NCBI RefSeq assembly: GCF_040796495.1
Contig: NZ_JBFNQN010000011.1
Span: forward strand, 124,001-188,000
Length of the DNA: 64,000 bases
From: Kineococcus endophyticus
GTDB lineage: Bacteria; Actinomycetota; Actinomycetes; Actinomycetales; Kineococcaceae
Direction: 5' to 3'
The position numbers and the translations under genes are program-made. Within the stretch, counting starts at the first letter, position 1. Every line of letters begins with the position of its first letter. The notes under the pieces were generated by a model, which had not been told where the DNA came from, made no database searches, and was given only the letters and a program-made list of their open reading frames with translations. This document shows positions 1 to 8,439 of the stretch, one piece after another.

Positions 1-1333
1 GGGCGTCGCGGACGGCGTCGGTGGCCTCGTCGAGGGCACGGCCCATGGTGCCGATCTCGTCGTCGCCGTGGCGTTCGCCCGGGGCCAGGGTGGTCGCCGA
101 CAGGTCGCGGGCCGCGACGCGGCGCAGGACGTCGGTGAGGCGGCCGATGCGGCGCACGAGGGTCCGGGCGAGCAGGGCGATGACGGCCGCCATGAGGACG
201 GCGATGCCCAGGCCCAGCAGCGCCGTGTGCCGCACGAGGGCGGCCCCGCCCTCGGTGACGCGGCCGGTGACGGCGGCGGTGTCGGCGTCGGGCAGCCAGC
301 TCGTGACGACCCAGTTGTAGGCCGGGTAGCGCGAGACGCCGACGGTGTAGCTGCCCGAGGCGAGCCGCACGGTCGTCGTCGTGGTCCCGTCGGCGGGCAG
401 CGCCTTGGCGGCGGCCAGGATGTCCTTGACGTAGGCCTTGCCGTCGGCGTCGGTCGCGTCGGCCATCGGCTGGCCGTCCTGGGCGCCGTCCGGGGCGACG
501 ACCGCGGTCCCGGCGCTCGCGGCGGCGTCGGAGAACACGGCGTAGAACCCGTTGCTGCCCAGGGTGGACGCGGACAGGGCCTGGCGCAGCGACGCCGTGA
601 CGTCGGCCTGCGGGAGCCCGACGAAGACCGCACCGACGACCTCGTCGCCGACCTTCAGCGGGGCGTAGACCGTGACGTACGGCTTGTCCACGACGGTCGC
701 GGTGCCGTGGTAGGTGTTCCCGGCCAGCAGGGAGGCGACGACGGCGTTCTTGCTGCCGTCCGCGCCCGTGGCGGGGATGTAGGTCCCGATGGCGCGCGAG
801 CCGCTCGTGCCGACGACGGTCGTCGCGACGCGGAGCATGTCCCCGGCGTCGTTCATCTTCTGGAAGACGGTGACGGCGGCGCCGGTCAGGCGGGCGGACT
901 CGTCGATGGCCGGCACGAGGGCCTGCGGGTCGGCCTGCTGGCCCAGCCACGTGCCGCCGAACTCGAGGCGAGGCAGCGTGACGGTGGTCTTGTCCTTGGT
1001 GACCTGGTTCGTCGCGGTCCACGTCGCCGACTCCCCGGCGTCCAGCCGCGCCGCACCGAACTGGCCGAGGCGGTCGGAGGTGACGCGCAGGTCGGAGTCC
1101 AGCCAGTTCTGCACGGCCGCAGCCTGGGCCGCGACCGTCGTCTGCACCTGGGAGCCGGTGTCGCGCAGGGACCGTTCGGACATCGCCCGCACGTCACCGG
1201 ACGTGTCGCCGGACAGGTCGTGCACCTGCAGGGCGGACAGACCGCTCATCAGGCCGGCGGTGACGACGACGGCGCCCACACCGGGCAGGAGGAGTTGCGA
1301 ACGCAGCGAGCGGGGACGGAGGGAGAAGACCAC
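1..1333 (-). CDS. Methyl-accepting chemotaxis protein, partial (C-terminus off the left edge)
   Basis: Transmembrane chemoreceptor feeding a CheA/CheW pathway. Read from the GTG at 1333, an N-terminal membrane segment (LLLPGVGAVVVTAGLM) precedes a large extracytoplasmic region of about 300 residues with Cache-type features (VTVFQKMND, RAIGTYIP, YVTVYAPLKVGDEVVGAVFVG). A second membrane segment (LLGLGIAVLMAAVIALLA) and a HAMP region (RIGRLTDVLRRVAARDL) follow, and then the frame leaves the window. The signalling hairpin is therefore not visible here. The sensor resembles the Cache_3/Cache_2 fusion type, whose ligands are usually small organic acids; the ligand here is unknown. The start codon is uncertain because no strong ribosome site precedes it. 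A second, complete chemoreceptor lies at 18446. Confidence 0.85.
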   Translation of the reverse strand, partial: MVFSLRPRSLRSQLLLPGVGAVVVTAGLMSGLSALQVHDLSGDTSGDVRAMSERSLRDTGSQVQTTVAAQAAAVQNWLDSDLRVTSDRLGQFGAARLDAGESATWTATNQVTKDKTTVTLPRLEFGGTWLGQQADPQALVPAIDESARLTGAAVTVFQKMNDAGDMLRVATTVVGTSGSRAIGTYIPATGADGSKNAVVASLLAGNTYHGTATVVDKPYVTVYAPLKVGDEVVGAVFVGLPQADVTASLRQALSASTLGSNGFYAVFSDAAASAGTAVVAPDGAQDGQPMADATDADGKAYVKDILAAAKALPADGTTTTTVRLASGSYTVGVSRYPAYNWVVTSWLPDADTAAVTGRVTEGGAALVRHTALLGLGIAVLMAAVIALLARTLVRRIGRLTDVLRRVAARDLSATTLAPGERHGDDEIGTMGRALDEATDAVRDA

Positions 1334-1377
1334 GACCCTGGATCGGCCGTGACCAGCTAGAACCTGAGTAGAACGTC

Positions 1378-1896
1378 TCAGCGCACGGCCGTGGTGCCCT
1401 CGCGGTGGTCGCCGGTCCGCCCGTCGACGAGTTCGCGCAGGACGTCCACGTGCCCGGCGTGCCGCGCCGTCTCCTCGACCATGTGCAGCAGCACCCACCG
1501 CAGCGTGACCGTCGCCCCGTGCCAGGCGGTCCCGCGCTCGGTGATCTTCAGCTCGCGCACGACCTCGTCGGCCGCCGCGCGGGCGCGCTCGTAGTACGCG
1601 AGGACGCCCTCGGTCGTCTCCCAGGGGTGGATGCGCCAGTCGGCCTGCGGGTCCTCGTCCAGGACGGCGGACGGGATCTCGTCGCTGGGACGCCCGAAGG
1701 TCGAGCAGAACCATCCGTACTCGACGCTCGCGAGGTGCTTCACCGTGCCGAGGAGGGTGATCTCCGAGCCCACGACCCGTCGCCGCAGCTGCTCGTCGTC
1801 CAGGCCCTCCAGCTTCCACAGGACGGCTTCGCGGTGGCGCTGGAGGCTGGCCACCAGGCTCGGCTTCTCTCCCGCCGTGTACGGAACGAGCGTCAT
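1378..1896 (-). CDS. DinB/DUF664 family protein
   Basis: A 172-residue four-helix-bundle protein of the DinB-like superfamily. The sequence shows the DUF664 pattern: a first helix with LQRHREAVLWKLEGLDDEQL, then HLASVEYGWF, and a C-terminal HMVEETARHAGHVDVLREL. The spaced histidines are the expected metal ligands. Family members in actinobacteria include mycothiol-dependent transferases, but the substrate here cannot be named. The ATG at 1896 is chosen over an upstream in-frame start because a TAGATT hexamer (complement of 1904-1909) ends seven bases before it, the arrangement of a leaderless transcript. The gene is divergent from the DUF3626 gene at 1956. Confidence 0.85.
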   Translation of the reverse strand: MTLVPYTAGEKPSLVASLQRHREAVLWKLEGLDDEQLRRRVVGSEITLLGTVKHLASVEYGWFCSTFGRPSDEIPSAVLDEDPQADWRIHPWETTEGVLAYYERARAAADEVVRELKITERGTAWHGATVTLRWVLLHMVEETARHAGHVDVLRELVDGRTGDHREGTTAVR

Positions 1897-1955
1897 GCCG
1901 GCGAATCTACGGGGGCGCCCAGGCCTCGGCCACACCTGCGGGTGTCGGGGACGAT

Positions 1956-2837
1956 GTGTCCGTGGAGGAACCCGACGGGGACCGCGCGGCGCGCGCCATC
2001 GCGCACGTCCGGGCCCGGGCGCGCGGTGGTCCGCTGCCCCCCGACGTCCGCGTGACCGTGCACTTCCACCCCGACCGACCGGCCGGCGTCGACCGGTCCG
2101 GCCAGCCGCGCACGACGCTGGAGGCGATCGCGGCCGACGGTGTCCACCTGTCGCAGTTCGCGACCGGGACGAGCGGCGGCGGGCTCACCGCCCACCCGGG
2201 CGGGGACCGGTGGGTCTGGGAGAGCCGGCTGTTCGGCGGCGCCTACGACGACGCGCCGCCGCGGGAGCGTCCGGTGTACGGCTCGCTCGACCACCGGCAC
2301 CTGCCGGCCGGGGGTTCGGTGCGGTTCGGGTCCGCGCACCTGCGGCTGCGGGCGGAGGTGCTGCGCCGCACCACCTCCTGCTGGCCCGACTCCGCGTTCC
2401 ACCCCGTGGACGTGGGGACCGCCGACCGCTGCGACCTCCTCGGTCTGGCGGACGCGGCGAGGGGTGCCGACCCGCCGGCCGACCCGCTCGACGACTACGT
2501 GGAGGCGCACGTCCACGGCCCCCTCCTCATCGCCCGCGACGTCGAGGCGCTCGTGCTCGACCCGTCGTTCCGCGGCCCCGCCGTGCCGGGGGTCCCCGTC
2601 GAGCGGCACGCCGGGTTCGCGCTGCGCCGCAGCGACTTCACCCGTCCCGAGATCGTCGCGTACCGCGGGCCGGACGTCGCGGCCGCGGGTGCGGAGCTGG
2701 CCGCGCGGTCGGGGGGGACCCTGGACCCGGCGGGGATCGGGGCGGCCGCGTGGGCGGGGGAGCGGGCCGGGGGAGTGGACGGGCAGACCCTCAAGCGGGT
2801 CTGGCACTGCCTCGCGCGCTTCGGGTTCCGGGGGTGA
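1956..2837 (+). CDS. DUF3626 domain protein
   Basis: A 293-residue protein matching the DUF3626 family as I recall it: TVHFHPDR near residue 33, then a HLSQFATGTSGGGL block, a GERPVYGSLDHR-like segment and a C-terminal region ending in an LKRVWHCLARFG helix. The biochemical function of this family is not known to me. The conserved histidine of TVHFHPDR and the SQFxTGTSxGGL loop suggest an enzyme, which is inference only. It has no signal peptide or membrane segment, so it should be cytoplasmic. GTG at 1956 is used as start. The gene is followed by a 260-base intergenic stretch that contains the tandem repeats at 2860-3047. Confidence 0.75.
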   Translation: MSVEEPDGDRAARAIAHVRARARGGPLPPDVRVTVHFHPDRPAGVDRSGQPRTTLEAIAADGVHLSQFATGTSGGGLTAHPGGDRWVWESRLFGGAYDDAPPRERPVYGSLDHRHLPAGGSVRFGSAHLRLRAEVLRRTTSCWPDSAFHPVDVGTADRCDLLGLADAARGADPPADPLDDYVEAHVHGPLLIARDVEALVLDPSFRGPAVPGVPVERHAGFALRRSDFTRPEIVAYRGPDVAAAGAELAARSGGTLDPAGIGAAAWAGERAGGVDGQTLKRVWHCLARFGFRG

Positions 2838-2859
2838 GGGGTCCGGGGAACGCGGTTCT

Positions 2860-2903
2860 GGGACACCCACGGGGACACCGACGGGGACACCCACGGGGAC
2901 ACT
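2860..2903. repeat. Tandem 12-bp repeat, about 3.7 copies
   Basis: Units GGGACACCCACG / GGGACACCGACG / GGGACACCCACG / GGGACACT follow each other without spacers between the DUF3626 and MOSC genes. The same motif returns in the opposite orientation at 2987-3047. No coding frame through it looks like protein. Confidence 0.9.
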
Positions 2904-2986
2904 CGTGGAACTGGGCGTGGGTGCATCCGTGAGTGTCCGCTGCGCGTCGCCGGGGCGACGTCGAGGGGCACCCACGCCTCACCCCA

Positions 2987-3047
2987 CGTGGTGACACCGG
3001 TGGGTGTCCCGAGCGTGCGTCGTGGTGACACCGGTGGGTGTCCCGAG
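2987..3047. repeat. Direct repeat of 27 bp, two copies, containing an inverted form of the 12-bp unit
   Basis: Two identical 27-bp copies at 2987-3013 and 3021-3047 (34-bp period). Each contains GACACCGGTGGGTGTC, which can fold as a GACACC/GGTGTC hairpin. Each also contains GTGGGTGTCCC, the reverse complement of the unit tandemly repeated at 2860-2903. The second copy ends 50 bp before the MOSC gene, close to its predicted -10 element at 3086. Confidence 0.9.
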
Positions 3048-3097
3048 GCCGCGCGAGGCGACGGACCACTGGCGGCGCGCCCCCGTAGGCTGCCCCC

Positions 3098-3868
3098 GTG
3101 ACTGCGCACGTCGACGGGTTGTTCGTCCACCCCGTCAAGGGGATGACGCCGCAGCCCCTGGACCGCGTGACGCTCACCGCGGGCCGAGGTGTGCCGCACG
3201 ACCGCACGATCGCGCTCGCCCGGCCTGGTGGGGCGTACGAACCGGGGATGCAGCACGGGATCTCCAAGAGCGAGTTCTACGTCCTCGTCGCCGAGGAGCG
3301 GCTGGCGGCGCTGACGACGCACCTGGACCCGGCGACGGGGGAGTACACCGTCGACGTCCGCGGGCACCGCGTCCTGGCCGCCGACCTCGGCACCGCAGAA
3401 GGCGTGGCGCAGCTGCGGGAGTTCTACGCGCGCGTCCTCGACCTGCCGCCCGGGACCGAACCGGTCCTCGCCCGCGATCCGGGGCGCCGGTACACCGACA
3501 CCGCGCACTCCTCGGACGAGGCCATGGAGTGGATCTCGGTCCTGAACCTCGCCTCGGTGCGCGACCTCGCCCAGCGAACGGGGACCGTGCTCGACCCGCA
3601 CCGGTTCCGCGCCAACGTCCACCTCGACGGGCTCGACGCGTGGGCCGAGCTCGACCTCGTGGGCCGGGAGTTCTCCCTCGGCGGGGTGCGGGTGCGCGGC
3701 ACGTCCCCGACCGTGCGGTGCGCCGCGACGGAGGTCGACCCGGCCACCGGCCGGCGCGACCTGCCCGTGCCGCAGCTCCTCTCGCGCACCTACGGCCACG
3801 AAGTCATGGGTTTCTACGTCGAGGTCGTCGACGGTGGGGACCTCGCGGTGGGAGACACCCTTGAGTGA
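3098..3868 (+). CDS. MOSC domain protein (mARC/YcbX-like molybdenum cofactor sulfurase C-terminal family)
   Basis: A 256-residue protein with the N-terminal MOSC beta-barrel (VDGLFVHPVKGM, then GRGVPHDRTIALAR) and a C-terminal MOSC domain. Near residue 208 it has VRCAATEVDPATGRRD. In mARC and YcbX enzymes the cysteine of this RC...DPxTG motif binds the molybdenum cofactor, so the protein is probably a small molybdoenzyme reducing N-hydroxylated compounds (inference). E. coli YcbX carries a fused ferredoxin domain that is absent here; the overlapping next gene supplies a 2Fe-2S flavin reductase instead. The start is GTG 3098, with TAGGCT exactly six bases upstream, indicating a leaderless transcript. 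Confidence 0.88.
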   Translation: MTAHVDGLFVHPVKGMTPQPLDRVTLTAGRGVPHDRTIALARPGGAYEPGMQHGISKSEFYVLVAEERLAALTTHLDPATGEYTVDVRGHRVLAADLGTAEGVAQLREFYARVLDLPPGTEPVLARDPGRRYTDTAHSSDEAMEWISVLNLASVRDLAQRTGTVLDPHRFRANVHLDGLDAWAELDLVGREFSLGGVRVRGTSPTVRCAATEVDPATGRRDLPVPQLLSRTYGHEVMGFYVEVVDGGDLAVGDTLE

Positions 3869-4811
3869 CGTGCAGCCCGACCCGATGCGCCTCGTCGTCG
3901 CGGACCGGACCGACCTGACGGCCGCCGTCGCCCGGTTCGTCCTGCGCGACCCCGACGGGGCACCGCTGCCGGCCTACCGCGGCGGCGCGCACGTCACCGT
4001 CACGACCCCGTCGGGGGAGCGCCGGAGCTACAGCCTCGTCGAACCCGGCGGCCGCCGTCCTCAGGAGTACGTCGTCTGCGTGCGCCGCGACGCCGGCGGC
4101 CGGGGCGGGTCGGTCAGCCTGCACGACGACGTCCGCCCCGGGGACACCCTCGAGGTGACGTGGCCCGCGAACGGCTTCTCCCTGCAGCGCGCGAAGCGAT
4201 ACCTGTTCATCGCCGGCGGGATCGGCATCACCCCCGTGCGGGCGCTCGTCGCCGAGGCGCGGGCCCGTGGCGGCGCGGACGTCCAGCTCGTCTACCTGAC
4301 GCGCACCCGCGAGGACACCGCCTTCCTCGACGAGTTCGACGGGGCGGACGGCACGCTGCTGCACCACAGCGCCGAGCGCGGCCGCCTCGACCTGTGGCCG
4401 TTCCTGGAGCACCCCGACGACGACGCCCGCGTCTACTGCTGCGGTCCCACCGCGCTCGTGGACGAGGTGCTCGCCCTCACCGCCCACTGGCGGCCCAGCC
4501 GCGTCCACGTCGAGGACTTCGCCGGCGTCGACCCCCTCGGCGGCCGGCGCACCCCCTTCACCGTCGTCTGGGAGCCCACGGGAGCGCGGGTCGAGGTCCC
4601 GGCGGACCGCACCATGCTCGCGGCCCTGCGCGAGGCCGGGGTGGGCGTCGACGCCTCGTGCCGGTCCGGCACCTGCGGCACCTGCCGGTTGCGGCTCCTG
4701 GGCGGGGCGGCGGACCACCGCGACCTCGTCCTGACCTCCGAGCAGCGCGCCGACCACGTCATGCCCTGCGTCTCCCGCGCCCTCGACGACGAACTGCTGG
4801 TCGGTCCCTGA
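3861..4811 (+). CDS. Phthalate dioxygenase reductase-type oxidoreductase (FMN, NADH, 2Fe-2S)
   Basis: Electron transfer protein passing electrons from NAD(P)H through flavin to a 2Fe-2S cluster and on to a partner oxygenase or reductase. Domains in order are a flavin-binding barrel with RRSYSLVEPGG, an NAD-binding domain starting at FIAGGIGITPVRAL and ending at VYCCGPTALVDEV, and a C-terminal plant-type ferredoxin with CRSGTCGTCRLR plus a distal Cys (MPCVSRAL). The 316 residues fit the family. The TTG at 3861 is favoured because GGGAG lies six bases upstream; GTG at 3870 is an alternative. The gene overlaps the MOSC gene by eight bases, so the two are translationally linked and the MOSC protein is the likely electron acceptor (inference). 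Confidence 0.88.
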   Translation: MSDVQPDPMRLVVADRTDLTAAVARFVLRDPDGAPLPAYRGGAHVTVTTPSGERRSYSLVEPGGRRPQEYVVCVRRDAGGRGGSVSLHDDVRPGDTLEVTWPANGFSLQRAKRYLFIAGGIGITPVRALVAEARARGGADVQLVYLTRTREDTAFLDEFDGADGTLLHHSAERGRLDLWPFLEHPDDDARVYCCGPTALVDEVLALTAHWRPSRVHVEDFAGVDPLGGRRTPFTVVWEPTGARVEVPADRTMLAALREAGVGVDASCRSGTCGTCRLRLLGGAADHRDLVLTSEQRADHVMPCVSRALDDELLVGP

Positions 4812-4858
4812 GCGTCGGCCCCTAGCCAGCGCCCCGCCCCGGTGGGACGCTGCGGTTC

Positions 4859-5665
4859 GTGGACACAGTCACCACCGACCGCATCGGCGGGCTCGCCGTG
4901 CGGCGCAGCGGGACCGGCGAACCCGTCCTGGCCCTGCACGGTTCCGGCGGCGGCCTGCACTCCCTGGCCCCGCTCGCGGCCCACCTGGACGGTTTCGAGG
5001 TGTGGCGGTTCGCCCGCCGCGGCTACCCGCCCAGCCCCAACGGCTTCGGCCGCAAGAGCTTCGAGGCCGAGGTGCACGACGTGCGGACCCTGCTGGAGAC
5101 CGTCCGGGCCGTCACCGAGTCCGACGTGCACCTGCTCGGCGTCAGCTACGGGGCGACGCTCGCCCTGCACACGGCGCTCGCGGAACCGGCCGGGATCCGC
5201 TCGCTCGCCCTCGTCGAACCGCCGTTGCTGCTGGCCGGCCCGCACCTGGAGGACGTCCTCGTCCGGTACCGGGGCCTCGTGGCGGCGCAGGAGCACCGCG
5301 CCGCGGCGGACCTGCTGGCCCGGGAGGTCTCCCGCGTCCCCGAACCCCTGCTGGCCGCGATGTCGACCCTCGCCGACCCGGACCCGTTGGAGGCGGCCCG
5401 GCTGGAGGAGGGCTGGACCCACGACCTGGAGGCCCTCGCCGGCGACGCCGTCGACGTGACGCGCTGGTCGGCGCTGCGGCCGGCGGTGCCGGTCCTGCTG
5501 GCCGAGGGCGCCGACACCTGGGAACCGCTGGCCTCGGGCATGGACGCCCTGGCGGCGGCCCTCCCGCACGCCCGTCGGGTCGTGTGGGAGGGCCAGTCGC
5601 ACGTCGCGGCCAGCGCCGCTCCCGGCGTCGTCGCCGGGAGCCTGCGGGAGTTCTGGCGCGGCTAG
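4859..5665 (+). CDS. Alpha/beta hydrolase
   Basis: A 268-residue alpha/beta-hydrolase fold protein. Visible are the oxyanion strand [13 protein letters not shown], the nucleophile elbow GVSYGA (Ser near residue 98), and a late GQSHVAAS holding the probable catalytic His. An acidic residue in the [10 protein letters not shown] loop can complete the triad. The substrate cannot be assigned. The GTG start at 4859 follows GACGCT by seven bases, consistent with a leaderless message. Its stop overlaps the stop of the opposing ABC ATPase gene: both are read from the same CTAG at 5662-5665, so the two convergent genes have no intergenic space. Confidence 0.85.
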   Translation: MDTVTTDRIGGLAVRRSGTGEPVLALHGSGGGLHSLAPLAAHLDGFEVWRFARRGYPPSPNGFGRKSFEAEVHDVRTLLETVRAVTESDVHLLGVSYGATLALHTALAEPAGIRSLALVEPPLLLAGPHLEDVLVRYRGLVAAQEHRAAADLLAREVSRVPEPLLAAMSTLADPDPLEAARLEEGWTHDLEALAGDAVDVTRWSALRPAVPVLLAEGADTWEPLASGMDALAAALPHARRVVWEGQSHVAASAAPGVVAGSLREFWRG

Positions 5666-6465
5666 GCCGGGGGCTGGTCCTGCGCGTCGTGCAGCATCCG
5701 GGCCAGGAACGTCCGGGTGCGTTCCTCGCGCGGGTTGCCGATGACGTCGGCCGGGGCGCCGCGTTCCACGACGACCCCGCCGTCCATGAACACGACCTGG
5801 TCGGCCACGTCCCGGGCGAACGCCACCTCGTGCGTCACGACGAGCATCGTCGTGCCGTCGGCCGCGAGCTCGCGCATGACGGCCAGCACCTCGCCCACGA
5901 GTTCGGGGTCCAGCGCCGAGGTGGGCTCGTCGAACAGCATGAGCTTGGGCTGCATCGCCAGCGCCCGGGCGATCGCGACGCGCTGCTGCTGGCCGCCGGA
6001 CAACTGGGCGGGGTAGTTCTGCGCCCGGTCGGCCAGGCCGACCCGCTCGAGCAGTTCGTGCGCGCGCCGGTGCGCCTCGGCCTTGGCGACGCCGCGGACC
6101 CGGATGGGCGCCTCGACGACGTTCTCCAGGGCGCTCATGTGCGGGAACAGGTTGAACCGCTGGAACACCATGCCGATGTCGCGGCGCTGCCGGGCGATCT
6201 CCACGTCGTTCAGCCGGTGCAGCCGGCCCCCGCGCTCGGCCAGGCCCACGAGGTCGCCGTCGACCCAGATGCGGCCCGCCTCGATGCGTTCCAGGGAGTT
6301 GATGCAGCGCAGGAACGTCGTCTTGCCCGACCCCGACGGACCGAGCAGGCAGACGACCTCGCCGGCGTGGACGTCGAGGTCGATGCCCTTCAGCACCTCG
6401 ACCGCGCCGAAGTTCTTGTGGACGTTGCGCGCCTTCACCAGCGGCTGGGTCTGGGGTCCGTTCAC
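5662..6465 (-). CDS. Polar amino acid ABC transporter, ATP-binding protein
   Basis: Cytoplasmic ATPase of a GlnQ/HisP-like importer, 267 residues. Walker A is [10 protein letters not shown] near residue 41, the Q-loop is in [14 protein letters not shown], the ABC signature is [15 protein letters not shown], Walker B is [12 protein letters not shown] and the switch His is in VVTHEVAFA. The phrase [18 protein letters not shown] is typical of amino acid importers. The GTG start at 6465 overlaps the permease stop in a GTGA junction, and the order on the minus strand is binding lipoprotein, permease, ATPase. The substrate is inferred only as a polar amino acid. Confidence 0.95.
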   Translation of the reverse strand: MNGPQTQPLVKARNVHKNFGAVEVLKGIDLDVHAGEVVCLLGPSGSGKTTFLRCINSLERIEAGRIWVDGDLVGLAERGGRLHRLNDVEIARQRRDIGMVFQRFNLFPHMSALENVVEAPIRVRGVAKAEAHRRAHELLERVGLADRAQNYPAQLSGGQQQRVAIARALAMQPKLMLFDEPTSALDPELVGEVLAVMRELAADGTTMLVVTHEVAFARDVADQVVFMDGGVVVERGAPADVIGNPREERTRTFLARMLHDAQDQPPA

Positions 6466-7439
6466 TTGGCACCCCCGGGGCCCAGGGAGACGCCGGCGGC
6501 CGCGGGACGTCGCGCGGGTGTCCCGCCGTACCCGCGGCTGAACCGCTTCTCCAGGAAGTACTGCCCGACCATGAGGATCGAGGTGACGATGAGGTAGTAC
6601 AGGACGGCCGCCATGTTCCCGGCCATGACCTGGTAGGTCGTGTTCTTGATCTGGCTCACCCGGAAGAACAGTTCCGTCGTGACGGGGATCGCCGCCAGCA
6701 ACGAGGTGTCCTTCAGCATGGCGATGACCTCGTTGCCCGTGGGGGGCACGATGACGCGCATCGCCTGCGGCAGGACGATCCGCCGCATCGCGAGCCGCTT
6801 GGACATGCCGAGGGCCTCGGCGGCCTCGTGCTGGCCCTTGTCGACGCTGAGGAGCCCGGCGCGGGCGATCTCGGCCATGTACGCGGCCTCGGACGCGCCG
6901 AGGCCCACGATGCCGCCGAACACGCCGCCGAACAGGGCGTACAGGCTCGTCTGGGAGATCGTCAGCAGCCGCAGGTCGGGGGTCCCGAACCACTGCGTCA
7001 GCAGGAAGTCGAACGGCACGCCGATCGAGAGCCCCGTCGCGAACAGGGCGCCGAGACCGCCGGTGATGGACAGCAGGACGTAGCGCGGGACGGCCCGGAA
7101 GAACCAGGTGAACGCCCACGCCGTCCCGGCCAGCACGCGGTTGTCGGACAACCGCAGCACGGCGAGGAGAACCCCGCCGACGATGCCGATGACCATCGCG
7201 CACACCGTCGTGAACAGGGTTCCGACGAGCAGGCCGCGGATGACGATCGTCTGGTTCATCACCTCGAGGGTGAACGGCCAGTCGAACGCCGGGTTCGTCA
7301 CCAGCAGGTGCACGAGCATGAGCGCGAGCACGGCGATGACGGCGAGCGCCACCCACCGCCACGGGTGGCGCACCTCGACCGCGTCGATCCGCCCGGGTCG
7401 CTCGTCCTCCGCAGCGCCCGGGCCGTCCGGGGTCGTCAC
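6462..7439 (-). CDS. Polar amino acid ABC transporter, permease
   Basis: Inner membrane permease of the HisM/GlnP family, 325 residues. After about 30 cytoplasmic residues come a membrane segment ([18 protein letters not shown]) and further hydrophobic helices. The coupling loop is [33 protein letters not shown], preceded by [17 protein letters not shown]. The region after the first helix, with the [18 protein letters not shown] block, is the usual periplasmic entry and first core helix. It begins with GTG in a GTGA overlap with the binding-protein gene and ends in another GTGA overlap with the ATPase gene, so all three subunits are translationally coupled. Confidence 0.95.
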   Translation of the reverse strand: MTTPDGPGAAEDERPGRIDAVEVRHPWRWVALAVIAVLALMLVHLLVTNPAFDWPFTLEVMNQTIVIRGLLVGTLFTTVCAMVIGIVGGVLLAVLRLSDNRVLAGTAWAFTWFFRAVPRYVLLSITGGLGALFATGLSIGVPFDFLLTQWFGTPDLRLLTISQTSLYALFGGVFGGIVGLGASEAAYMAEIARAGLLSVDKGQHEAAEALGMSKRLAMRRIVLPQAMRVIVPPTGNEVIAMLKDTSLLAAIPVTTELFFRVSQIKNTTYQVMAGNMAAVLYYLIVTSILMVGQYFLEKRFSRGYGGTPARRPAAAGVSLGPGGAK

Positions 7440-8365
7440 GACGCGGCGGGGTTGACCGGGAACTCGGTGACGGCCCCGTTCTCCCCGCCCCACGGGGTCA
7501 GCGCGGCCTCGTACGCGCCGTCCTTCGCGATCTCCCCGAGGGCGGTCGAGATGGCCTGCGCGGCCTGCGTCTCGGCCTTGGGGACGACGATGCCGTAGGG
7601 GGCGGCGTCGTAGACGTCCCCGGCGAGCTGGAGCTTGTCGCCGGTCTGCTTGACGGCGTACGCGGCGATCGGGGAGTCGGCGAGCATGGCCTTGGACCGG
7701 CCCTGGACGACGGCCGCGGTGGCGTCCTCCTGGGAGTCGAACGACAGGACCTGGATCTCCGGCTTGCCGGCGGCCTTGCAGGCCTCCTGGCGCTTGGGCA
7801 GGTCGTCGTCGGACTGGGTGGTGCCGGTCTGGACCGAGACGGCCTGGCCGCAGGCGTTGTCGGGGTCGATGCCCTCGGGGTTCCCCTTGGCGACGACCCA
7901 CTGGGTGCCGGCGTTGTAGTACTGGACCATGTTCACCGCCTCGAGCCGTTTGGCGTTGATGGTGAACGAGGAGATGGCCGCGTCGTAGCGGTTGCCGGTG
8001 ACGCCGGTGATGAGGGAGTCGAAGCTGGCGTTGGAGTACTCCACCTTCACGCCGAGCTTGGCGCCCACGGCGTTCATGATGTCGATGTCCATGCCCTTGA
8101 TCGTCGTGCCCTCGAGGAACTCGTTGGGCGCGTACTCGGCGTTGGTGCCCACGCGCAGGACACCACTGTCCTGGACGCTCTGGGGCAGCATCGCCTTCAG
8201 GGACGCGTCGGCGCTGCCCGAGGGCGCGGCCGACGTGGTGGAGGAGGAGGAGCCGGACCCCCCGGACAGGGAGTCGGAGCCGCAGCCGGCGGCGGTGAGG
8301 CCGACCGCGGCGAGGGCACCGACGGTGACCAGCAGGGAGCGGCGGACGGTGGGACGAGCAGGCAC
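7436..8365 (-). CDS. Polar amino acid ABC transporter, substrate-binding lipoprotein
   Basis: Extracytoplasmic solute-binding protein family 3, 309 residues. It starts with a basic n-region and hydrophobic stretch ending in the lipobox LTAAGC, so the Cys is probably lipidated and anchors the protein outside the membrane. A Gly/Ser linker follows. The binding domain shows [59 protein letters not shown] and a C-terminal YGIVVPKAE. The GTG at 8365 is chosen because CCGGAGG sits five bases upstream and because the n-region then begins correctly; a longer frame exists upstream. It is the first gene of the three-gene transporter unit. Confidence 0.95.
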   Translation of the reverse strand: MPARPTVRRSLLVTVGALAAVGLTAAGCGSDSLSGGSGSSSSTTSAAPSGSADASLKAMLPQSVQDSGVLRVGTNAEYAPNEFLEGTTIKGMDIDIMNAVGAKLGVKVEYSNASFDSLITGVTGNRYDAAISSFTINAKRLEAVNMVQYYNAGTQWVVAKGNPEGIDPDNACGQAVSVQTGTTQSDDDLPKRQEACKAAGKPEIQVLSFDSQEDATAAVVQGRSKAMLADSPIAAYAVKQTGDKLQLAGDVYDAAPYGIVVPKAETQAAQAISTALGEIAKDGAYEAALTPWGGENGAVTEFPVNPAAS

Positions 8366-8439
8366 GGGTACCTCCGGTGGCGGGTGTCGAGCGAGCACAG
8401 TGTGGACCAGGTGAACGGGTGGATGTGCAACCCGCCCGG

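Noticed and set aside
68-1360. A 430-codon plus-strand open frame at the left edge
   Set aside because: The minus strand reads as a chemoreceptor with membrane helices and HAMP. This frame has Gly/Arg/Asp-rich composition typical of antisense reading.
2860-3047. Possible CRISPR array
   Set aside because: Units are 12 bp in direct tandem with no unique spacers, and the 27-bp copies are separated by only seven bases. No cas genes are present.
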